A stretch of 64,000 bases of DNA. Origin: Sorex araneus. Taxonomy: Eukaryota; Chordata; Mammalia; Eulipotyphla; Soricidae. Shown piece by piece: positions 50,976 through 62,270 of the stretch (the first letter of the stretch is position 1; each line of letters opens with the position of its first letter). The notes under the pieces are model-generated. The model was not told the DNA's origin. It worked only from the letters and a program-made list of their open reading frames with translations, and made no database searches. A program made the translations under genes and the position numbers. The stretch lies in NCBI RefSeq assembly GCF_027595985.1, contig NC_073302.1, positions 98,006,734-98,070,733 of the forward strand, in the 5' to 3' direction.

Positions 50976-52364
50976 TTTTTTTAAAAGAAGAAAAAAAAAA
51001 ATGACTGTCTGTACTTTCAATGTGCATACGCTGGCATCAGAAGCATCCATCAAGGACCTGATGGTGCAAACACAGAAGATCAAGCACGACATCATTGCTC
51101 TGACTGAAACGAGAAGGCATCAATCACATCACACCATTTTTGACACTGGAGAAGAACTGTTCCTCGGAACATGAGACAACAGAGGCTTCAGTGGCATTGG
51201 TGTCCTTGTCAACATGAACTTTTCCATGACCATTGATCCATTCAAATACCTGACAAACCGAATATTATGCTTGAATAGATGTGGCTCACTGCTGGCATTT
51301 CCTATCTTTGTCTTCTACACACCAACATCCAACTATGATGAAGAAGAAATTGAGAAGTTCTACATGGAGCTGGAGAAGTTGTATAAAGAAGATCACACCT
51401 TCTACAAGATCATTGTTGGTGATTTTAATGCCAAGATAGGACCAAGAAGGTCACCAGAAGAACTCCACATTGGGACACATGGCATAGAATGGAATGAACA
51501 GGGTGAGAGACTGAGTTTATCATGTCAACCAAGACCATCCATGGTAACTCACAGTTCCAGAAGGCTGAATCTAAATGTTGGACATGGGAGTATCCCAGTG
51601 GACAGTTCCACAACGAAATTGACCACATCATATTCAATTGAAGGTTTTGCCTGACCGATGTCTCTGTTGTCCCAAAATTCCAAACAGGATCGGACCACTG
51701 TCTCCTTCATGCAAAATTCTACTTCAAAGAGCAGGGAGAAAGGTCTGAAAAGTTTAAGTTTAAGAAAAGAACTCCCAAAATTACCAACAGCTTTTTGACA
51801 CTATTGTGGCAACGTGGGATGATGTCATCATTGACAACATTGACGAAGAATATGATTAATTGGTTCATCACTTCCATGACTGTGCAAAGAATGCCAAGAG
51901 TGGGAAAGCCACAAACAGATGCCTATCTTTGGAAACTCTAGAGCTCATTCGCCAACGTGGATTGGTGCGAGCATCAGGGAACCACAGGCTAATGTCCGAG
52001 CTCGAAAAGCTATGCAGAGAAGCAATAAAGGAAGACCTCAAAGAAAGAAGAGCAGCAGCGTTGGTTGTTGTGGCAGAAGTCAGGAAAAGTATTCACAACA
52101 CTCCCCTGTCCTTTGCCAACTACAAGACCAAGATGACTGCCTTTCGACATCCTGATGGATCTATTACATCTTCCAGAAGGGCAATGGAGAGGATTATTCA
52201 CGACTTCTACTTGAATCTCTTCGACAGACTCTTCCACCTGTCCACATACCAAATTCTACAATATGGATATGTCGTTCCCAACGTCATCCCTTCTGAAATC
52301 CTACACGCCATTTCGTCAGTAAAGATGTATAAAGCACCCAGTCCGGACAAGGTCAGACCCGAAC

Positions 52365-52987
52365 TGTTGCAGACGGGACTAGGCACCCCCTGCTTCAATC
52401 CCTGTAAAAGGAACTGGGTTCGGAGGAGCCCTAGGCACTCCCTACCTTAGTTCCTATAAACAGGAACGAGTATGGAGAAACTTGGCATGAGGGTGAGCCA
52501 TCCCCTGACAGCTGACCTTGACAGGCGGCCAAAGGGCCACCATGCTCTGGCGGCCAACCTGGAAAGGGGGTCAAAGGGCCACTATGCTCTGGCGAGCTGC
52601 CTTAAGAGAACAGTTGAAGGGCCACCATGCTCTGGCACCTGGACTCGAAAGGAGGCTGAAGGGAGGATTGACTCACGTCTGCCTTGGCCATGCTCAAGGC
52701 CACATCTCTTTTCCCATATTTCTCAAGGCTGAGATAATGAACTAAAATTGTAAGAAGGAACCGAAAAACAAGTAATATTGGCAAAAATAAAGTTGATTAC
52801 ACAGCTTGATTAATGTTTATGCCGCTTATGTAACCTGCTGATCATTGCTAAAATAAGACTATATAAACCAGCTTGGATTTCAATAAACTTGCTGTATGCC
52901 GTATATTGCATGCAGTCCTCCCTAGCCCACTCAACTCTTATTTCCTCTCTCTGGCCAAAGTTCAAGTTGGCTGAGCGGGACACGGCA
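52365..52987 (+). mobile_element. Solo LTR of an endogenous retrovirus
   Basis: 623 bp beginning TGTTGCAGACGGG and ending GGGACACGGCA (TG...CA). It sits inside the RTE between bases that are contiguous in RTE copy 1, with a perfect 6-bp duplication CCGAAC at 52359-52364 and 52988-52993. U3-like part with three AAGGGCCACCATGCTCTGG repeats; TATATAAA at 52,860-52,867; AATAAA at 52,882-52,887. No internal genes remain, as expected after LTR-LTR recombination. Orientation from the TATA/poly(A) order. Confidence 0.92.
52860..52887 (+). promoter_or_regulatory. LTR TATA box and poly(A) signal
   Basis: TATATAAA at 52,860-52,867 followed 14 bases later by AATAAA at 52,882-52,887, the usual order of LTR core signals, unusually close together. 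Confidence 0.65.
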
Positions 52988-54467
52988 CCGAACACCTGAA
53001 GAATCTGCCACCAGTACTCATCGATACACTGGCTCAGCTCTTCACACGCTACGTGTCAATATGCAAAGTTTCATCCCAATGGAAAACCAGCAGGATGATT
53101 CTGTTGTACAAGAAGGGAGACAACCACGACATCAGCAACTATTGCCCAATCTGCCTATTGTTCATCGTCTACAAGTTTTTTACTCGAGTCATCCTGAATA
53201 GAAACAAGCAGAACACTAGACGAAGGACAACCATTTCAAGCAAGCCACATTCTGAAAAGGATTCAGCACGATCGGCCAATCCACACAATGACTAAGCTCA
53301 TTGAAGTTTCGCGAGAGTTCAAGATGCTTCTCTGTCTAACATTCATTGACTTAAAGAAGGCCTTTGATTCTGTTGATACTGAAACAGTCATCGAAGCCTT
53401 AGCTAAACAGGGTGTCCACACTCAGTACATCAAGATCCTCCACGAGCTGTATTACAGATTCACCACCAGGATCTCACCATTCTACAAGGAAGTGATCATT
53501 GATGTAAAGAGAGGGGTTCGGCAGGGTGATACCATTTCACCGAAACTCTTCAGTGCCACCCTCAAGAACGTCATTTTATGACTGGAATGGGAAGGAATGG
53601 GAGTGAAGATAGATGGTGGGCAACTACACCACCTCCACTTCGCTGATGACATCGTTATCATAACACCAAACATTAGCCAAGCAGCACAAATGTTGGCCGA
53701 CATTGACCGTGAGTGTGGCAAGGTCAGACTGCAGCTGAATCTCACCAAAACAATGTTCATAAAAAAAACTATTTCCTGATGTTCCATTTGCTCTCAACAG
53801 AACAAACATCTGTGAATGCAGCAGTTATGTGTACCTGGGTCGAGACTGAGACATGAGGAATGACTTGGCGCCAGAACTATACAGGAGAGGAAAGCAGCGT
53901 GGAACGCCTTCAAGAGCATCGAAGAAGTGGTTAAGAGGATGAAGAACCTCTGGCTCTGGGCACATCTTTTCAACTCCACTGTTCTTCCTGCACTCACATA
54001 CACCTCAGAGATCTGGGCCTTAAGAAAACAGGACAAGAACGCTATTCAGGTATCTCAAAGAGGAATCGAAAGAGCTATGCTTGGAGTATCACGTTTCACT
54101 AAAGTGAAAGAAGGAATCCAGAGTTCTGACCTCAGTAGATAATCAAAAATCAGGGATACTGTCTTGTTTGCCAAGGCATCAAAAATCAGATGGGCCTACA
54201 TGTAATCCTATTTAGACACAACCGCTGGACTAGAGCTGTTACCAACTGGATTCCACAGGACATCAAAAGACTTGGTGGCCACCCACGTATGAGATGGTCA
54301 GACTTCTTCGTCAAAAACCTGAACGAATGATTTGAGGCTCTTCATGTTCCTAGAGTGAGCAGATACCTTTGGGCTATACTAGCATGCAACAGGGACAAAT
54401 GGAGACATTACTGATGCCTGCCCAAGCAAATCAAAGATCTACAGGATGACAAGTGATACAAATGATT

Positions 54468-55310
54468 GAATCACAGTTAAAGTTACAAAGCTTTCATATT
54501 TGAGTTTTACTCATAGAATGATCAAACATAAAACATCTCACATATCAAATGATTCCTCCTGCATCATTGTCTTAGTGATCCCTTCTCTGTTCCAAGTGCC
54601 TTCTCCTGAGCTCATGATGCCAGCTTCCAACTATGGAGCAATATTCCTGGCCCTTGTGTCTAATGGCCTTGGGTGTCAGTGTCATAGTATGTTATTTTAT
54701 ATTCATAGATATAAATGCAGTCATTCTATGTTGGTCTCTCTTTCTCTAACTCATTTCACTTTAAGTGATACTCTCCATATCCATCCCCATATAAGCAAAT
54801 TTTATAACTTCATCCTTCCTAACAGCTGCATAGTATTTCATCATGTAGATATACCAAAGTTTTTTTAACCCTAGGGCTTAAAGAAACATGTTTAACTGGA
54901 GGCTTAAAGAAACATCTGTTTTCAGGCACTCAGATTGTTTCAAAATTCTGGCTATTGTGAACGGTGCTGCAATGAACATACAGGTGCAGATGTCATTTCT
55001 ACTGTGTTTTTTTTTCACCCTCAGGATATACTCCTTGAAGTGGTATTACAGGCTCATATAGAACTTCAATTCTAGTTTTTCAAGGAATGACCAAATTGTT
55101 TATCAAAAGGGCTGGATCAGTTGTCATTCCCACCAACAGTGAAAGAGCGTCCCTTTTTTCCCACATCCACACTAACACTGGTTGTTCTCGTTCTTTTGAT
55201 GTGTGCCGGTCTCTGTGGTATGAGATGATACCTCATTGTTGTTTTGATTAGTATCTCCCTGATGACTAGTGAGGTAGAGCATTTTTTCCTGTGCCTTTTG
55301 GCCATTTATA
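54468..55310 (-). mobile_element. L1, antisense 3' end, interrupted
   Basis: Starts with the L1 3' end (TTACAAAGCTTTCATATTTG) and continues antisense into ORF2 (GGCTATTGTGAACGGTGCTG, GGTTGTTCTCGTTCTTTTGA, GAGCATTTTTTCCTGTGCCT). The same L1 resumes at 56,679 (GAGGAAGCTTCTGTTAATTT) after two nested insertions. Confidence 0.85.
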
Positions 55311-55314
55311 TTTT

Positions 55315-55481
55315 ATTTTTGCTTTTGGGGTCACACCTGGCAATGCCTAGGGGTTATGCCTGGTTCTGCGCTCAGGAATTACTCCTGGCAGTGCTTGGGA
55401 AGCATATGGGATTCTGGGGATTGAACCCAGGTTGGCTATGTGCAAGGAAAATGCCCTCCCCTCTGTACTATTGTTCTGGCC
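55315..55481 (-). mobile_element. SOR SINE nested in the L1
   Basis: Antisense TTTTGCTTTTGGGGTCACAC, TCTGCGCTCAGGAATTACTC, GGGGATTGAACCCAGGTTGG, TACTATTGTTCTGGCCCC. Confidence 0.92.
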
Positions 55482-55491
55482 CCTGTATTTC

Positions 55492-56668
55492 TTTTTTTAT
55501 TATTATTATTGAATCACCATGTGGAAAGTTATAGTCCTCAGGGTTATGTCAGTTATACAATACTCAAACACCCTTCCCTTCACCAGTGCCCATATTCCAT
55601 CACCAACCACCCCAGTATACCTCCCACCTCCCGCCCCCTCCCATCCCCCCAGCCCCCCCTTTTAAGTGGTAAGTTTCATTTTGTTTACTCTTTATCTTGA
55701 TTACATTCCATGTTTCAACTCATAACTCACTATTGTTGCTGGAGTTCCCCCCCACAAAAAATAGGCAGTCCTACTGCCAAGGAAGCATTTGATAGTTTTC
55801 CATTGCTGAGGATGTAGAGATATTAAGTCCTGCTGTTTGTTACATAACTTTTCTTCATTTTCCCCCCCTCCTTCCCACGCCACCGAGTTCATGCCTGCTT
55901 AGTAATCTTCATAGTATGATTGACGCCACGCTGCCTGACAAAGGGAAAAAAAACCCTAGAAAGATGGTTATTTCCCGTAATCAGCAGGCGTGGGTCTATA
56001 GCTTAGTTGATAGTCTAGCAGCATGTCTGCAAGCAGTTTCTGGAACCAATAGTAGTGCGCTGGTATCGGCCCCGGCTCGAGACTCCACCAGCATCCTGCT
56101 GTTCCATGTACATAATTTTTTCCCCTTATATCCCGTTCCCATGCCACCAGGTTCGTGTCTGCTTAATGGACATCATAATATGGCTAACGCCACGCTGCAT
56201 TTCTTCCCGAGAAAGAAATATTTTTTCCCCTCAGTTGGCGTGGGGTTATAGCTTAGTTCAGTCTAGAGAGATGGCTACCACTATGATTGCCTTCAATATT
56301 TCAACAAAAGACTTACTATTCTTGTTAGGGTTATCCCCACAAAGTCCAACCCGTTACAAAGGAACCATTTCATATTGCTGATGATTAGATGACATTAGGT
56401 TGTGCGGCCGCTACCGCGGCTGTGAGGTTTTGGGTTTCTGTATAAAGTCCAGGGAAAATTCTGGCAGAAATTCTATCATTACAAACTTTTACCCTTTTTT
56501 GGTGCTCATAAGATGGAAAAACCTAGAGAAATACCGGGCCCCCGCTGTGGCAGCCTGGTGGAAACGCTCAGTTCACATTCTGGAAGTATTTCAGTGGGCT
56601 GCTGGTGTCCAAAGTAGCTCTTTTGGGCTCCTCGGTCATGCTGGAGCAGCAGCAGCGGCGAAAGGGGA
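55492..56668 (-). mobile_element. L1-tailed non-autonomous retroposon, long copy nested in the L1
   Basis: Flanked by CCTGTATTTC at 55482-55491 and 56669-56678. Antisense L1 3'UTR first (CCCTTCACCAGTGCCCATAT), then the segment shared with 43.4 kb (GTTTACTCTTTATCTTGATT). A ~275-bp-spaced internal duplication follows (GCCACCGAGTTCATGCCTGC at 55,879; GCCACCAGGTTCGTGTCTGC at 56,144), then GTGCGGCCGCTACCGCGGC and further GC-rich 5' sequence. Confidence 0.8.
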
Positions 56669-56678
56669 CCTGTATTTC

Positions 56679-56870
56679 ATTTTTGAGGAAGCTTCTGTTA
56701 ATTTCTTCTCCCCATTTTTTGATGGATATTAACCTTTTATCAGATGGGCATTGGGTTAATATTCTCTCCCATTCTGTGGGCTCTTACTGTATTTTGGTCA
56801 CTGTTTCTTTTGAGGTGCAGAAGTTGAATCCCATTTTGTCCCCAGGAATTATCTTTTTAAATTATCTTTA
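56679..56870 (-). mobile_element. L1, antisense continuation
   Basis: ORF2 antisense (CCCATTTTTTGATGGATATT, CTTTTATCAGATGGGCATTG, GAGGTGCAGAAGTTGAATCC) following on from 55,310. Confidence 0.82.
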
Positions 56871-57560
56871 ATCTTAGGACATAGTAAAGATAACTTTAAA
56901 TGATATAGCTCTCTTATTTACATATAAAATTGATTTATCAAAAAAATCATGATAAAAATCTCAGAAAAATAAATTGTAATGTAAAAAATTTTTACATTCC
57001 CTCACAGTTTTGTCCCATTGTTCCTTTATAGTAATTATATACTTGTAAGAGTTAGGATAATGGTTTTATTCTAATAAGGTAGCAAAATAAAAGAAACTAT
57101 CTTTAAATTCTATTTTCATGTTAATATAAATTTATTTTTCTTTTCTAAAACATATCATAGCATCTGTATAACATGTTTGCTGCTAATTTCTACAAAGATA
57201 AGAAGCAATTTTGCAGGTCCAAATGCCATAATTTACGCTATTTGGTGGTATAATTTCAAACCATTTATATCATACAAGTTAAAAAAAAAAGGCAAGGAAC
57301 TAGTCATATAGCCGTCCGGGCCCTCCCAGCTGACCCATGTTGGGACCTTGGCCGCAATTTCACTGCTGTAGAATCTCTCTCACTTTGAGGGCCAGAGCCG
57401 CACCATCCCCCAAAGGCAAGAGACACTGTTTTTTCCGGCTTTTCCATTGGCTGCTCTGGTGGGACAGGCCATCCGGGGCGGTGGATCTGCAGGTGATTGG
57501 GGTTTGCCAGTGATAGTTTCCTTTGGGGGCTATTTTTAGTGTGGGGAATGGGGGGCTCTA
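56871..57560. other. AT-rich stretch then a GC-rich stretch of unknown origin
   Basis: 56,871-57,300 is AT-rich with nothing recognised. 57,305-57,560 is GC-rich (GCCGTCCGGGCCCTCCCAGC, CATCCGGGGCGGTGGATCTG) and may be the 5' part of an unidentified repeat. Confidence 0.5.
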
Positions 57561-57695
57561 AATGACCAGATTACCGTGAGGGCTTACTCTGGCTCTGGCC
57601 TCAGGCATTATTTCTGGACTGCTCTGGGGGCCGTGGAGGGGAAGAGGATTGACTTGTGTCAGCAAGGTAAGCATCCTAACAGCTTTATTGTCTGT
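57560..57695 (-). mobile_element. SOR SINE, old copy
   Basis: Antisense GGCTTACTCTGGCTCTGGCC, TCAGGCATTATTTCTGGACT, AAGGTAAGCATCCTAACAGC. Confidence 0.65.
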
Positions 57696-57779
57696 TGGAA
57701 CAGGAATTTCTGCTTCTTCACATCAAATTGCAAACCCTGACCAGACCCCTGGCTAGCAAAGTGAGTACTGCGGTAAAAA

Positions 57780-57807
<28 letters not shown>
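57780..57807. repeat. GT microsatellite
   Basis: (GT)13-14 immediately before a SINE fragment. Confidence 0.95.
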
Positions 57808-57810
<3 letters not shown>

Positions 57811-57837
57811 AAGGTATTTTTTACTATTTTATTAGAT

Positions 57838-58018
57838 TCTTCCGCCCCTCTCAGAAAGCCCGGAAAAGCTACCAAGAGTATCCCGCCCACACGGCAGAGC
57901 CTGGCATGCTACCCGTGGCATATTCCATATGCCAAAAACAGTAACAAGTCTCACATTGGAGTCGTTACTAGTGCCCACTTGAGCAAATCAATGAACAATG
58001 GGAGGACACTGCTACTCC
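57838..58018 (+). mobile_element. Hybrid SINE (RTE type), 5'-truncated
   Basis: Lacks the tRNA head; keeps CTCTCAGAAAGCCCGG, ATATGCCAAAAACAGTAACA, the RTE 3' end (GTCGTTACTAGTGCCCACTT) and a GGACACTGCTACTCC tail. Confidence 0.9.
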
Positions 58019-58500
58019 TTTATACACTTAGAAATCTTAAAAACACCATCTAGCTTGATAAAGTTTGTTAATTTATAAAAATATTTCAATCATAACTGAA
58101 CCTTGGCACTAACAAAGTCTTAATAGCTGAGTTAGAGCCATTAGAACTATTCCTGTTGCACATGATATAGACGGGGAGTACACAGTGATTGTGCCAGGGG
58201 TTCTTCCTCCTTGATACTCAGGATTGCTAACAAGGATTTTTCTGGAGACCACTGGGTGCTGAGGAATCCAGCCATTCAATGAGAGTCCATTGAAAAGTAT
58301 GAATCTTACCTCCTACACAATTTCTTGTTCCCAGTAATGAGAGGTCAGAACCATTTGAAATTTAACCTTTTCTCTAATGTTCACTATCATAATTTAGGAG
58401 ATTTGTTTGATTTTGAAGTGATAGAGTGATTTGTTTTCCAATTCTTTTCAATTTTTAGTTGCTTAGAAATAGTGGGGGGGGTTTTGAGTTATGTCAATAC
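58019..58500. other. AT-rich sequence, nothing recognised
   Basis: No gene or clear repeat; 58,190-58,300 weakly SINE-like. Confidence 0.55.
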
Positions 58501-58504
58501 CTTT

Positions 58505-58668
58505 TTATTTTATTAAAGAGCCATTATTTTACAAAGTTACTAAAGTTGAGTTTTAGGCACAAAATAATTTAACACCAGTCTCTCCACCATGTCAACTTCT
58601 GTCCACCAGTGTCCCCAGATTTCCTTCCCATCCCAACCCTCACCCCATCCTCCACCCATCTTAAGTTT
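58505..58668 (-). mobile_element. L1 3'UTR fragment, antisense
   Basis: TTTATTAAAGAGCC, TACAAAGTTACTAAAGTTGA, CCACCAGTGTCCCCAGATTT, CCCATCCCAACCCTCACC. Confidence 0.7.
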
Positions 58669-58671
58669 ATC

Positions 58672-58916
58672 ACTGTCACTGTCATCCCGTTGCTCATCAA
58701 TTTGTTTGAGCGGGCACCAGTAACATCTCTCATTGAGAGACTTATTGTTACTGCTTTTGGCATATCCAATATGCACGGGTAGCTTGCCAGGCTTTGCCTC
58801 GCGGGCTGGATACTCTTGGTAGCTTGTTGGGCTCTCAGAGAGGGGCGGAGGAAGAATCGAACTCGGGTTGGCCTCGTGAAAGGCAAACGCCCAACCGCTG
58901 TGCTATCGCTCAAGCA
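58672..58916 (-). mobile_element. Hybrid SINE (RTE type)
   Basis: Antisense tail ATCACTGTCACTGTCATCCC, RTE 3' end, body (GGTAGCTTGCCAGGCTTTGC) and head (CAACCGCTGTGCTATCGCTC). Confidence 0.92.
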
Positions 58917-59059
58917 ACAAAAATCAACTCAATGCTAGAAACAAAACAGATGTATTGACATGTTCTATGTTACTAAGTATTTGCCTTTTATCTATATTCA
59001 ATATTTAATATAGATGTGCAATAATTAATGCTAGGTAGGGATCTATTTAAATCTATCTA

Positions 59060-59325
59060 GGTCGAGAGTGAGAGGAGAGAGAGAGGCAGAGACAGAGACA
59101 AAGAGACAGAGAGAGAGAAGTAGAGAAATAGAGACAGACAGAGAAGAAATATGTCTGCCATAGAGGCAGGCTGTGGGGTGGGGTGGGAGAGAAACTCAGG
59201 ATGTTGGTGAGATAAAATATACACTGGTGAGGAGATGGGTGTTGGGAAGTTGTGTGATTGAAACTTATTAATGAACAACTTTGCAACTGTGGATTTCATA
59301 GTAATTCAATTTTAAAAAGGGAAAA
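59060..59325 (+). mobile_element. GA-rich tract and L1 3'UTR fragment
   Basis: A GAGACAGA-type purine tract (59,066-59,145), then L1 3'UTR: GGCTGTGGGGTGGGGTGGGA, ACACTGGTGAGGAGATGGGT, CAACTTTGCAACTGTG and an A-rich end. Confidence 0.75.
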
Positions 59326-59534
59326 GGAAAAAGAGATGAATTCATGAAGCAATGTAACAATATCATAAACGAAGAACTTTAAAAAAAGGTTCAACACACC
59401 AAAAAGCTCTCAAATCTGTTCTTTAGCTTCATTATTTGTACATATGGGGAAATATTAGTTTCAGAATTTAGTTGGAAATCTAAGTTACACGTTGAAATCA
59501 CAGAGACTGACACTAGGAAAATAAGCAACATAAT

Positions 59535-59686
59535 AGCACTGCACTGCCATCCAGTTGTTCATCAATTTGCTCCAGTGAGAACCAGTAACATCTCTATTTC
59601 TAGTCTTGTTACTGTTTTTGGCATATCAAATACCCCACGGGGAGCGTGCCAGGCTCTGCTGTGAGGGTGGGATACTCTTGGTAGCA
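59535..59686 (-). mobile_element. Hybrid SINE (RTE type), truncated
   Basis: Antisense tail AGCACTGCACTGCCATCC, RTE 3' end and part of the body, breaking off at GATACTCTTGGTAGC where the next element's microsatellite begins. Confidence 0.88.
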
Positions 59687-59687
59687 A

Positions 59688-59748
<61 letters not shown>
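59688..59748. repeat. CAT/ATG trinucleotide microsatellite (RTE-derivative tail)
   Basis: About 20 uninterrupted CAT units. On the minus strand they are the GATGATG tail of the element at 59,749-60,266; the poly-methionine frame over it is not a gene. Confidence 0.95.
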
Positions 59749-59749
<1 letters not shown>

Positions 59750-60266
59750 CGTTGATCATCAAATTTCTCGAGCAGTCTCTGTAACCTCTCCATTCTTCCT
59801 ATCCCTGAGATTTTTGAAGCCTCTCTCTACTCAGCCTTCCAAATGATGCCATATTGGAGGCTCTTTCAGGGTCAGGGGAATGAGACCCAGCTTGTTACTG
59901 GCTTTGGCATATGAATACACCATGGGAAGCTTGCGAGGCTCTCCCATGTGGGCAGGAAACTCTCAGCAGCTTGCCAGTTTCTCGCAGAGGGAGAAGTAGG
60001 TTATAGGTGGCCGCGCACTTCTGGGACCTTGCTTTTAAGTCTCTGGATGTTGCCCGTTGATGGGATTACACACTCTGCCAGTACTTTCATGCGTGAGGCT
60101 TGTCTGAAAGTGTGGAGAGGGGCCTTGAGCATGGCTGTGGCTAGGTTCTGGAGGTCTTCGACTGCAGGGAGCTCTGCTCGGGGCGGGGAGGGAAACTGAA
60201 ACCCATCCCCTCCGAGAGGCCCCGGGAAAAACAGCCAGGTGTGAGGGCAAGAGACTCTCTGTTTGT
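59749..60266 (-). mobile_element. RTE-derived non-autonomous element, near complete
   Basis: On the minus strand: 5' part (GGCTGTTTTTCCCGGGGCCT, CCACAGCCATGCTCAAGGCC, CTCACGCATGAAAGTACTGG), RTE 5'UTR-like part (CATATGCCAAAGCCAGTAAC, CTCATTCCCCTGACCCTGAA, AGAGCCTCC, AAAATCTCAGGGATAGG), RTE 3' end (AATGGAGAGGTTACAGAG, GATCAACGGG), then the ATG tail. Best reference copy of this family here. Confidence 0.85.
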
Positions 60267-60289
60267 CAATTTATGTAAATTATATTATA

Positions 60290-60342
60290 TACTGGTGCCC
60301 TCTCAAGCAAATCGATGAGCAATGGGATGACAGTGATTATTT
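60290..60342 (+). mobile_element. Hybrid SINE / RTE 3'-end fragment
   Basis: Only ACTGGTGCCCTCTCAAGCAA...GAGCAATGGGATGACAGTGA remains. Confidence 0.8.
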
Positions 60343-60404
60343 ATGTCCTAAAATGTGACGTATTCTGGAGAATAATCTGTGTGCACCAAAAAAATACCTC
60401 TTAT

Positions 60405-62270
60405 TTTTGAGGGTGGAAGGCCCTGTATTATTTCATTAGCCTCAATCCTTTAGTTTCTCATTTAGGGCTCTTGTATCTTTACTGATGTCTGTCTGGTTGA
60501 CCTATCCAGAGTTGATAGTGGGACATTGATATCTTCCACTACTATTTTGCTTTCATCCATGTTTCTCTAGGTTGTGAGCAAAAGCTTTATAAACTTTTCT
60601 GACCCAAAATCCAGTGAGTATATGTTGATTAGAGTTATTGTTTCTTGGTCAATTTTTTCTTTTATCAATAAATAGTGTCCATCCTTGTCTCAAATTATGC
60701 GTTTTAGATTGAATTCAATTTGGTTTGATATAAGTATATTGGTCCCAGATAGAGCTTTGTTTCCCGTTGGCATTTATAATTGTTTTTTATTCTGTTACTG
60801 TGAGCTTGTGTCTATCCTGTGATTTAAGATGTGTTTTTTGTAAATAGCAAATGGATGGACTTTGTTTTCTGATCCAACCCACATTTTGATGGGAAAGTAT
60901 AGTCCATTGACATTCAAGATATTATTGATATATAGTGCTGTGTTTCCATTTTACTGTGTAGGATAGTGTCTTCTACAATTGGTTATTTGGTTTATGTACA
61001 TGACCTTTCAGCAGTTCATTCAGGTTCAGTTTGGTCAGCACAAATGTCTCTAGACCTTGTTTGCCTGAGAATGTTTTTATCCTTCACTCTGTCTAAAGGA
61101 GAGCTTTGGTGGGTAGTGGACTCTAGTTTAAGTTTTACATTCAGTAATTTGAATGTCATTCCTCTCTTTTCTTGGTTGTACTATATCTATGGGAGAACTG
61201 TTGTGATTCTCATATTATTTTCCTTGCTTCAAGTTTTTCTTCTCTTTGCCTTAAGAAATTCATTTCTTTGGCTTTTGCGGTTTAATTACTATGTGTTTTA
61301 GTGCTCTGTTCAGGTATATTTTGCTTGGTACTCTTGAATCTGTACAGCTTCCTTCCTACAGAGAGTGGGGAAGTTCTCAGCTATAATGTCTCCCACCACT
61401 CTCTTTTTCTTTCCCTTTTTCTTCATCTCCTGATATTCCTATAATTCTGATATTATTCTTCCTGTCTTTGTTAACTAAGTACTTTACATTTTCCTTCATT
61501 CTTTTGTTTCTCTTTTCCTTCTCAACCTTTTTATCAATGTGGACTTATATTTTGTCTTCAAGTTCATCTAAATGGCTCTCACCTGTGCGATTCTGTTACT
61601 ATGGCTTGCCTTAGTTCCCTCATTTTCACTTGGATGGAATCTCTTATCTTCTGAAAAAGTTTTTCTTTGAGCTATTTTAATGTCCCATCTAGTGATTGCT
61701 TAATTTCACTGGCAAGTGCTTGCTTAATCTCTTTTGCTAGTGCAGTGAGTGTTGATTTTAGGTCCTCATAGACCAGGGTCAAGTGTTTTGATAGCTTGGG
61801 GACTTTCCTGGGTTTCTATTCCCATCTGTGAATGCAGCTGAGTTACTTAACTTTCCTACTGTTCTTTGCCTTTGGTGGGTGTTAATGGTGGTGGTTCAGA
61901 TTCCCAGTTACTTGAGAACAGACTTGTTAAGTTGTTGATATCGGGTGGCTGGGTGGCTACCAGTACCTGAACATCTGCTATTCATGTTATTTTCATTATT
62001 GTGCAATGTTGAGTATGCCCTCCTCCCCCCAATGTGTCAGCTTGTTACTTACTTGAGTTAAGTGACATGTAGGTCAGTGTAGAGTTTGAAAAATAGGAAT
62101 GCCCTTCCCAAACTCTCCCCAATATAAGATATATGTTAAATAATTTCTTTGCATCAATGCACCTGGGATAGAGGTTAGAGTGACGTGAATTTGGATCTAG
62201 GACTGGTGCAGCAACAGGGGCCAGCAGTGTGCAGCTGCAGGATTGGGTTCCTGACTTACCTTTGTCTTCC
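60405..62270 (-). mobile_element. L1, antisense, ORF2 start through ORF1
   Basis: Left part matches antisense ORF2 5' end (GTTGATAGTGGGACATTGAT, AAATAGTGTCCATCCTTGTC, CCATTGACATTCAAGATATT). 61,080-61,700 matches antisense ORF1: minus-strand translation gives IIGISG and the EELPHSL region, then a coiled-coil lysine/glutamate-rich part. 61,960-62,270 (GTGTGCAGCTGCAGGATTGG) may be 5'UTR. Many stops. Confidence 0.75.

Larger units (their letters stand above)
50998..54467 (+). mobile_element. RTE LINE copy 2, coding region, broken by a solo LTR
   Basis: From ATG 51001: APE endonuclease with TFN (Asn7), LTET (Glu36), YTPTS, GDFNAKIG (51,418-51,441) and GSDH (51,688-51,699). Reverse transcriptase: PDKVRPEL (52,340-52,365), KKGD and YCPICLL, FIDLKKAFDSV (motif A, 53,341-), VKRGVRQGDTISPKLF (motif B), FADD (53,639-53,650, motif C), LNLTKTMF, then ALTYTSEIWALRKQD and the C-terminal RWTRAV, RWSDFF-like part. 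Inactivated by a TGA at 51,172, a frameshift near 51,512, the LTR and other breaks. With 48,340-48,595 it is the most complete RTE here. Confidence 0.9.

Noticed and set aside
59562-59762. Frame encoding a run of methionines
   Set aside because: Translation of the CAT microsatellite plus SINE sequence.
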